This document shows positions 1 to 7,276 of a stretch of 7,276 bases of DNA, in pieces. Every line of letters starts with the position of its first letter. Position 1 is the first letter of the stretch. The notes below the pieces were generated by a model, which had not been told where the DNA came from, searched no databases, and worked only from the letters and a program-made list of their open reading frames with translations. Made by a program: the position numbers and the translations under genes. Source of the DNA: Pseudonocardia sp. (GTDB taxonomy: Bacteria > Actinomycetota > Actinomycetes > Mycobacteriales > Pseudonocardiaceae); contig JAKDLE010000136.1 of the NCBI GenBank assembly GCA_030453005.1, forward strand, positions 1-7,276. The letters run 5' to 3'.

Positions 1-640
1 GGTGCGCGAACACCCCGGCGACGATGTCGTTGCCGGTGAGCGCGGTGATGCCGCGTCCCAGCACGAGGAAGAAGGGGCCGTACGGGGCCCCGGTGTCCCG
101 CCAGATCGTGGGGATCGACCGCACCAGCGGGTCGTCGACGCCGAACGCCTCGGCCGGGCCGAGCGTGTACGGATCGAGCCCGCGAGCCAGCGTGGCGCTC
201 TGCGCGAGGTAGCTGTACACGTCACGGGAGAACAGCGGCGGCGCCAGCGCGAGCGGGATGGCCCACAGCACGGCCGTGCGCGCGAGCTGCCCGGGGTCCG
301 GCGCGGGGGCGACGGCCCCCCGGTGGTGCAGCATCCGGCCGATCCACAGCCAGGCGAGTACGACCATGCCGATGCCCGCGTAGGTGACGGCGATGGCGAG
401 GGTGGCGTTGCGGCTGGGCAGGCTGAGCACCCGGATCCCGAACAGCGGGTTGGGGACGGGCAGCGCGCCCGCCCCCAGTGCCCCGACGGCCATGAGCAGC
501 GCACCGGTGAGGCCGAGCAGCCGGGCGGTGCGGCTGGGATCGCGAGGCCGGCCGGGATCGCGAGGCCTGCCGGGATCGCCGGGCGCGGCCGGGTGCCGCC
601 CTCCGTCGACGCGCGGGGCGTCCACCCCCTGTTCCGTCAC
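1..640 (-). CDS. mptB: Polyprenol-phosphomannose-dependent alpha-1,6-mannosyltransferase MptB, N-terminal part (runs off window)
   Basis: This is the N-terminal 213 codons of a polytopic membrane GT-C glycosyltransferase. The gene starts at GTG 640 and continues past position 1. MptB-type enzymes extend the alpha-1,6-mannan backbone of lipomannan and lipoarabinomannan, using polyprenyl-phosphomannose on the outer side of the membrane. Residues 1-40 are a charged, Pro/Arg-rich extension containing the repeat GRPRDP. Hydrophobic segments follow at about 41-62, 80-100 and 119-137. The motif SRDVYSYLAQ (138-147), then GLDPYTLGP (154-162) and GAPYGPFFLV (184-193), is typical of the MptA/MptB family; the Asp of SRDVY is the likely catalytic region. 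GTG 640 is the first ATG/GTG/TTG codon after an in-frame TGA at about 680. No Shine-Dalgarno sits at normal spacing, which fits leaderless translation. It is divergent from sufR, as in Mycobacterium. The family call is firm. The choice of MptB over MptA rests mainly on context. Confidence 0.88.
   Translation of the reverse strand, partial: MTEQGVDAPRVDGGRHPAAPGDPGRPRDPGRPRDPSRTARLLGLTGALLMAVGALGAGALPVPNPLFGIRVLSLPSRNATLAIAVTYAGIGMVVLAWLWIGRMLHHRGAVAPAPDPGQLARTAVLWAIPLALAPPLFSRDVYSYLAQSATLARGLDPYTLGPAEAFGVDDPLVRSIPTIWRDTGAPYGPFFLVLGRGITALTGNDIVAGVFAH
536..589. repeat. Three tandem 18-nt units inside the mptB 5' end
   Basis: Units lie at 536-553, 554-571 and 572-589. The first two differ at one base and the third is diverged. 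Each begins with gggatcgc on the + strand. On the coding (-) strand the two good copies encode GRPRDP twice, at residues 24-35 of MptB, in the cytoplasmic-looking N-terminal extension before the first membrane segment. The unit is a multiple of three, so copy-number change would keep the reading frame. Confidence 0.8.
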
Positions 641-682
641 GGGCAGCAGGGTATCCAGCCTCTCCGACAGTGAACCGCCTCA
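641..682 (-). promoter_or_regulatory. Probable mptB promoter (leaderless)
   Basis: On the - strand the hexamer TACCCT occupies 653 down to 648, within GATACCCT. It fits the actinobacterial -10 consensus TANNNT and ends 7 nt before GTG 640. A transcript would therefore begin at or next to the start codon, which explains the lack of a usable Shine-Dalgarno. The only purine-rich stretch, GGAGAGG, is about 18 nt from the GTG. No convincing -35 is seen. This is inferred from spacing and consensus only. Confidence 0.45.
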
Positions 683-701
683 CCCGAACGGCAGCCCGAC
701 T

Positions 702-730
702 TTGCCGTCCCCGCCCATATAGGCAACACT
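702..730 (+). promoter_or_regulatory. Probable sufR/suf operon promoter
   Basis: TTGCCG at 702-707 resembles a -35 element. It lies 17 nt upstream of AACACT (725-730), a weak -10 that keeps the important second A and final T. Initiation 7 nt after that hexamer falls on GTG 737, giving a leaderless transcript. TATAGG at 718-723 is an alternative -10, which would leave a leader of only a few nucleotides. Either choice puts the operator-like site at 724-740 over the initiation region, as expected for a repressor site. No start-site data are available. Confidence 0.45.
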
Positions 731-740
731 GGCGTTGTGA
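724..740. promoter_or_regulatory. Putative SufR operator overlapping the sufR start
   Basis: The sequence reads ACACT (726-730), GGCGT, TGTGA (736-740). This matches the ACACT-N5-TGTGA motif that I recall being reported as the SufR site upstream of the Mycobacterium tuberculosis suf operon. It also contains a perfect inverted repeat, CAAC (724-727) and GTTG (734-737), spaced by 6 nt. The right half includes the GTG start codon of sufR. The match to the known motif is from memory. Binding here is inferred from position and sequence. Confidence 0.6.
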
Positions 741-1515
741 AAAGCACCGGTACGCCCGTCGAGGGCTCAGGTATGCCCGCTTCAGGTGTGCCCGCGGACG
801 GGGGGACCCGGGAGGCGGTGGCACGCCTGCTCATGGAGCAGGGCCCCATCACCGCCGCGCAGGTCGCGGCGGCTCTGGAGCTGTCCTCGCCCGCCGTCCG
901 TCGTCATCTCGACGCGCTGCTCGCCGACGGTGAGGCGTACGCCCGCGCGGCCACCCGCCGGGCCCCCCGTGGTCGCGGCCGCCCGGCGCGGCAGTACCTG
1001 CTCACCGACGCGGGTCGGGCCCGGTTCGGCCACGGCTACGACGACCTCGCAGTCGCGGCGTTGCGCTACCTCGCCGAGCACGGCGGGCCCGACGCCGTCG
1101 CGGGCTTCGCGCAGAGCCGAGTCGAGGAGCTGCTCGGCGACGGCGTCGCGCAGATCGAGGCGGCGCAGGGGGCCGACGCCCGCACCGAGGCGCTGGCCAC
1201 GGTGCTCACGGCCCGCGGGTACGCCGCCCAGGCCCGCGACGCAGGCTACGGCGATCACCGCAGCGTGCAGCTGTGTCAGCACCACTGCCCGGTCGCGCAC
1301 GTCGCGACCGAGTTCCCGGCCCTGTGCGAGGCCGAGACGACCGCGTTCGCGGAGCTGCTCGGCACCCACGTGCAACGCCTTGCCACCATTGCCCGCGGCG
1401 ACTCCGCGTGCACCACACACATTCCGTTGGACGCTCCCGAACTCCATCGGAAGGTGACCACCACGACTTCGGGGCTCCGCCCCGGGGCAACGATCCCGAG
1501 AGGGAGGCAGTCCGA

Positions 1516-1519
<4 letters not shown>
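737..1519 (+). CDS. sufR: SufR, Fe-S cluster-dependent transcriptional repressor of the suf operon
   Basis: This is a 260-residue winged-helix regulator. SufR proteins bind a 4Fe-4S cluster and repress the suf operon when clusters are sufficient; oxidants, nitric oxide or iron loss relieve repression. The helix-turn-helix covers about residues 24-65 ([19 protein letters not shown] then RRHLDALL). A basic wing follows at 69-86 ([14 protein letters not shown]), and a dimerisation/sensor region covers about 100-225. Four cysteines, C180, C184, C197 and C225 (spacing C-x3-C-x12-C-x27-C), have the ligand pattern of mycobacterial SufR. GTG 737 is chosen because it sits directly after the promoter/operator and places the cysteines close to the numbering I recall for M. 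tuberculosis SufR. ATG 773, with GAGGG (761-765) 7 nt upstream, is a real alternative giving 248 residues. The stop overlaps sufB by ATGA, so it is the first gene of the operon. Confidence 0.93.
1470..1488 (+). other. GC-rich hairpin at the end of sufR, before sufB
   Basis: CGGGGC (1470-1475) pairs with GCCCCG (1479-1484) around a 3-nt loop. The adjacent GGGGC (1484-1488) could instead pair with GCCCC (1479-1483), so two mutually exclusive forms are possible. It lies within the sufR coding region and ends about 12 nt before the sufB ribosome-binding site. It could affect mRNA stability or relative sufR/sufB expression. In sequence this GC-rich it may also be chance. Confidence 0.35.
1501..1507 (+). 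promoter_or_regulatory. Ribosome-binding site of sufB
   Basis: AGGGAGG lies 8 nt upstream of ATG 1516. It is among the stronger Shine-Dalgarno sequences in the window. It fixes the sufB start at 1516 rather than at upstream in-frame codons within sufR. Confidence 0.8.
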
Positions 1520-2948
<1,429 letters not shown>

Positions 2949-2952
<4 letters not shown>

Positions 2953-4121
2953 CGGCAGAAGTCACCGGTCTCGCGCCAGAACTGGCCGGGGCCAAGGAGG
3001 GTCAGGGCTCGAAGCCCCTGACCAGTGCGAGCGAGCGCTTCACCTCCTATGACGTGGAGGCCTTCGAGGTCCCCAGCGGCCGGGAGGAGAACTGGCGGTT
3101 CACCCCGCAGCGCAGGCTGCGCGGGCTGCACCAGACCACCACGTTCGACGCCGCGCCCACCGTCTCGGTCACCGAGACGGCCGGGGTGACGGTCGAGATC
3201 GTCGCGCGCGACGACTCGCGGATCGGCGAGGGCGGCGTGCCCGCCGACCGCGTCGCCGCGGCCGCGTGGTCGGCGTTCACCACCGCCACGCTCGTCACGC
3301 TCGACGGCAGCCCCGACCCGGTCACCGTGCGCGTCACGGGCCCGGGCGAGGGCGTCGTCGCGGCCGGGCACCTGCAGATCCGCACCACGCCGAACGCGCA
3401 GGCCACCGTGGTGGTCGAGCACAGCGGCTCCGGCACGCTGGCCGACAACCTCGAGGTCGTGGTGGCCGACGGCTCCACGCTGCACCTCGTCGTCACCGAG
3501 GAATGGGCCGACGACGCCGTGCACGCGGGCGCGCACCACATCTGCGTCGGCCGCGACGCCACGCTGCGCGGTGTCGCCGTGCAGCTCGGCGGCGACCTGG
3601 TCCGCATCGTGTCGACGGTGGACTACCGCGGCCCCGGCGGCGACGCCGAGCTGCTGGGCCTCGGCTACGCGGACGCGAAGCAGCACCTGGAGCAGCGGCT
3701 GCTGGTGGACCACGGCTTTCCGAACTGCACGAGCAACGTGCTCTACAAGAACGCGCTGCAGGGCGACGGGGCGCACACCGTGTGGATCGGCGACGTGCTG
3801 ATCCGGGCGGCCGCGGAGAACACGGAGACCTTCGAGTTCAACCGCAACCTCGTGCTCACCACCGGCGCCCGCGCCGACTCGGTGCCGAACCTGGAGATCG
3901 AGACCGGCGAGATCGTCAGTGCCGGGCACGCCAGCGCCACCGGCCGCTTCGACGATGAGCAGCTGTTCTACCTGCAGAGTCGCGGCATCCCCGAGGACGC
4001 GGCGCGGCGGCTCGTCGTGCGCGGGTTCTTCGGCGAGATCCTGTCCAAGATCACCCTGCCCGAGCTGCGCGAGCGTCTGGAAGCGGCGATCGAGGCCGAG
4101 CTCGCCGTCACCGGCGTCTGA
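2949..4121 (+). CDS. sufD: SufD, Fe-S cluster assembly scaffold subunit
   Basis: SufD is a SufB paralogue that pairs with SufB and SufC in the SufBC2D scaffold. It supports iron entry and cluster formation. At 390 residues it is a typical actinobacterial SufD. The N-terminal segment contains [10 protein letters not shown] (44-53), and the beta-helix core runs about 70-325, including [20 protein letters not shown] (251-270). The C-terminus holds [20 protein letters not shown] (313-332) and [20 protein letters not shown] (334-353), then [10 protein letters not shown], the helical SufC-binding end. H327 in AGHASATG is the likely counterpart of the functional interface histidine of E. coli SufD. 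The cysteine two residues before that histidine in E. coli is not present here (A325), which I believe is common in actinobacteria. The ATG overlaps the sufB stop (ATGA), so translation is probably coupled. Confidence 0.95.
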
Positions 4122-4138
4122 CGCCCCCCAACCACCAC

Positions 4139-4142
4139 GGAG
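4139..4142 (+). promoter_or_regulatory. Ribosome-binding site of sufC
   Basis: GGAG lies 10 nt before ATG 4153, in the 31-nt gap after sufD. This gap is the clearest break from the overlapping gene pattern. It lets sufC initiate independently, which would suit a subunit present in two copies per SufBC2D complex. Confidence 0.6.
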
Positions 4143-4152
4143 TAGTCACACA

Positions 4153-6187
<2,035 letters not shown>

Positions 6188-6190
<3 letters not shown>

Positions 6191-6673
6191 CAGCTCGAAC
6201 AGATGTACCAGGAGATCATCCTGGACCACTACCGCACGCCCCACGGCTCCGGACTGCGCGAGCCGTTCGACGCCGAGTCGTTCCAGATCAACCCCACCTG
6301 CGGCGACGAGATCACCCTGCGCGTGCGGCTAGACGCCGGCACAGTGGCGGACGTGTCCTACGAGACGCTCGGCTGCTCCATCAGCCAGGCCTCGGCGTCG
6401 GTGCTCACCGACCTCGTCGTCGGGCGCTCCGTCGAGGACTCGTTGCGGATCCTCGCCGCGTTCCAGGAGATGGCGCAGGGGCGCGGCCAGGTCACCCCCG
6501 ACGAGGACGTGCTCGGCGACGGCGTCGCCTTCGCGGGCGTCGCGAAGTACCCCGCGAGAGTCAAGTGTGCGCTGCTCGGCTGGATGGCGTTCAAGGACGC
6601 GGTCGTCCGGACCGAGCGGAGCGAAGGCGGAGCGAGCAGTGAGACCGCCGATCCCAAGGAGGCAACAGCATGA
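6188..6673 (+). CDS. sufU: SufU, zinc-dependent sulfur transfer protein (IscU-like fold)
   Basis: This 161-residue SufU-type protein accepts sulfur from the SufS persulfide through zinc-ligand exchange and passes it to SufBCD. It takes the place of SufE, which is absent here. The expected zinc/active residues are present: C38 and D40 in INPTCGDEITL, C63 in LGCSISQAS, and C127 in ARVKCALLGW. The insertion between the second and third cysteines (about 78-110, ending DEDVLGDGVAFAGV) separates SufU from IscU. The N-terminus LEQMYQEIILDHYRTP is typical. After the conserved WMAFKDAVV (132-140) a 21-residue polar tail follows, partly encoded by a GGAGCGA repeat. GTG 6179 is an alternative start. The stop overlaps sufT (ATGA). 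Confidence 0.95.
6614..6643 (+). repeat. GGAGCGA short repeat in the sufU tail
   Basis: CGGAGCGA occurs at 6617-6624 and again at 6628-6635, with an 11-nt period inside a purine-rich stretch. It encodes ERSEGGASSE of the non-conserved SufU tail. Similar GAGCGGAGCGA strings are, as I recall, frequent between genes in some actinobacterial genomes. This may therefore be a genome-wide low-complexity element captured into the coding sequence. Confidence 0.5.
6657..6662 (+). promoter_or_regulatory. Ribosome-binding site of sufT
   Basis: AGGAGG lies 7 nt before ATG 6670, a close-to-perfect Shine-Dalgarno at ideal distance. It supports ATG 6670 and suggests efficient sufT initiation in addition to coupling with sufU. 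Confidence 0.85.
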
Positions 6674-7071
6674 GTGAGACGACCGAGACCGAGGACGTCG
6701 TCCGCGGCGCCGCCGGGATGCCCGAGCCGCCCGCCCAGCCGGCTGCGTCCGACCCGTCGGTCGACGATCTCGAGGAGGCCATGCGCGACGTGGTCGACCC
6801 CGAGCTGGGCATCAACGTCGTCGATCTAGGCCTGGTGTACGGCATCGCGGCCACCGACGGCGTCGCCACCATCGACATGACGCTGACGAGCGCGGCGTGC
6901 CCGCTCACCGACGTCATCGAGGAGCAGACCCGCTCGGCCCTCACCGGCGGCGGGTCCGGCGGCCTGGTGAACGACATCAAGATCAACTGGGTCTGGATGC
7001 CGCCGTGGGGCCCCGACAAGATCACCGAGGACGGCCGCGAGCAGCTGCGTGCCCTGGGCTTCCGCGTCTGA
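6670..7071 (+). CDS. sufT: SufT, MIP18/DUF59-family Fe-S maturation factor
   Basis: This 133-residue protein of the MIP18 (DUF59) family is linked to maturation of Fe-S proteins, probably by helping cluster transfer to targets. The exact reaction is not settled. The conserved core begins near residue 32 and contains MRDVVDPELGINVVDLGLVY (38-57), TLTSAACPLTDVIEEQ (71-86) with the family cysteine C77, and the C-terminal INWVWMPPWGPDKITEDGRE (105-124) then QLRALGFRV. Residues 1-30 are an acidic then Pro/Ala-rich extension, longer than I recall for the mycobacterial homologue (about 115 residues). It is the last gene of the operon, overlapping the sufU stop and followed 14 nt later by a long hairpin. 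Confidence 0.93.
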   Translation: MSETTETEDVVRGAAGMPEPPAQPAASDPSVDDLEEAMRDVVDPELGINVVDLGLVYGIAATDGVATIDMTLTSAACPLTDVIEEQTRSALTGGGSGGLVNDIKINWVWMPPWGPDKITEDGREQLRALGFRV

Positions 7072-7085
7072 TCTGAGCGGACTTC

Positions 7086-7139
7086 ACGACGAACGGGGCT
7101 GCCGTCGGACACGGTTCCGGCGGGGTCCCGTCTCGTCGT
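7086..7139 (+). terminator. Long stem-loop after sufT, probable operon terminator
   Basis: ACGACGAACGGG (7086-7097) pairs with CCCGT (7127-7131) and TCGTCGT (7133-7139): 12 Watson-Crick pairs with one bulged C at 7132. The stem can extend through G-U, C-G and U-G pairs (7098-7100 with 7126-7124). An inner GCCG/CGGC helix (7101-7104 with 7118-7121) sits in the loop. The stem starts 14 nt after the sufT stop. There is no U tract, as is usual for actinobacterial intrinsic terminators. It could also act as a 3' stabilising structure. Confidence 0.65.
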
Positions 7140-7187
7140 CTCGGGGAGGTGGCTGCGGGGTCGGCGGCCGAAGCGGCCTGCATGGAT

Positions 7188-7227
7188 GACTCCCTGCACA
7201 GGCGACTCCCTGCACACAGGCGACTCA
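7188..7227. repeat. Short direct repeats GACTCCCTGCACA
   Basis: GACTCCCTGCACA occurs at 7188-7200 and again at 7204-7216, each followed by a GGC-ending spacer (3 nt, then 5 nt CAGGC). A third partial copy begins GACTCAC at 7222. The repeat period is 16 and then 18 nt. It is non-coding as far as I can see. Its function is unknown. Confidence 0.7.
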
Positions 7228-7237
7228 CAGCACCCCC

Positions 7238-7273
7238 GCTCGGCGGCGGCGAGCACCGCCCCGGAGCGGCGGT
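7238..7273. terminator. Pair of adjacent GC-rich hairpins near the window end
   Basis: GCTCG (7238-7242) pairs with CGAGC (7250-7254) around 7 nt. Immediately after it, ACCGCC (7255-7260) pairs with GGCGGT (7268-7273) around 7 nt. Two back-to-back stems could form a terminator for either strand, perhaps for a convergent gene beyond the window. Short stems of this kind also arise by chance at this GC content. Confidence 0.3.
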
Positions 7274-7276
7274 CAC

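Larger units (their letters stand above)
7140..7276. other. Intergenic region without a supported gene
   Basis: No open frame here has family features or a plausible start and coding bias. The visible content is small hairpins (GGCCG-AAG-CGGCC at 7166-7178, and a pair at 7238-7273) and a direct-repeat patch at 7188-7227. The next gene lies beyond the window. Confidence 0.6.

Noticed and set aside
222..852. Long - strand open frames over 222-824 and 637-852
   Set aside because: They are low-complexity Arg/Pro/Ala-rich or overlap the sufR 5' end. The real - strand gene is the MptB frame starting at GTG 640, with clear membrane segments and family motifs.
7188..7227. CRISPR-like array
   Set aside because: The repeat unit is only 13 nt, spacers are 3-5 nt and there are under three copies. 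No cas genes are nearby.
6591..7276. - strand open frames covering sufT and the downstream intergenic region
   Set aside because: They run antisense through the conserved SufT core and through the hairpin and repeat region. The repeated CRESPVQ-like residues come only from the DNA direct repeats. No start signal or family feature supports them.

Overview
The window comes from a very GC-rich actinobacterium. It carries the housekeeping SUF iron-sulfur cluster assembly operon, sufR-sufB-sufD-sufC-sufS-sufU-sufT, on the + strand. Divergently upstream is the 5' part of mptB, a lipoglycan mannosyltransferase gene, on the - strand. From family knowledge, this gene order and the divergent mptB match the Mycobacterium arrangement (Rv1459c to Rv1466). 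The MptB homologue points to a mycolata-related or neighbouring lineage that makes lipomannan-type glycans. The codon use and protein flavour would fit Pseudonocardiales, but I cannot fix the genus from sequence alone.

Layout: positions 1-640 (-) are the N-terminal 213 codons of MptB, cut by the window edge. Positions 641-736 are a short divergent control region with a probable promoter for each gene. A SufR-operator-like site overlaps the sufR GTG start. Positions 737-7071 are seven co-directional genes, most joined by 4-nt ATGA overlaps. The exceptions are a 31-nt gap between sufD and sufC and the sufS-sufU junction, where the sufU start is ambiguous. Positions 7072-7276 contain no gene that I can support. 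They hold a long stem-loop just after sufT (likely the operon terminator), a short direct-repeat patch and further small hairpins.

How the genes work together: SufR is an Fe-S-sensing repressor that also regulates itself. SufS (PLP cysteine desulfurase) takes sulfur from cysteine and SufU accepts it. The SufB-SufD scaffold with the SufC ATPase builds the cluster. SufT (MIP18/DUF59 family) helps maturation or delivery to target proteins. All catalytic and ligand residues that I checked are present, and no gene looks broken. SufB carries no intein, unlike several mycobacterial SufB proteins.

This is a conserved core locus, and I found no evidence of a previously undescribed system. The points worth a second look are small: the operator/start overlap with probable leaderless transcripts, a 9-nt duplication at the sufB-sufD junction, lineage-specific tails on SufU, SufT and MptB, and the structured 3' region.
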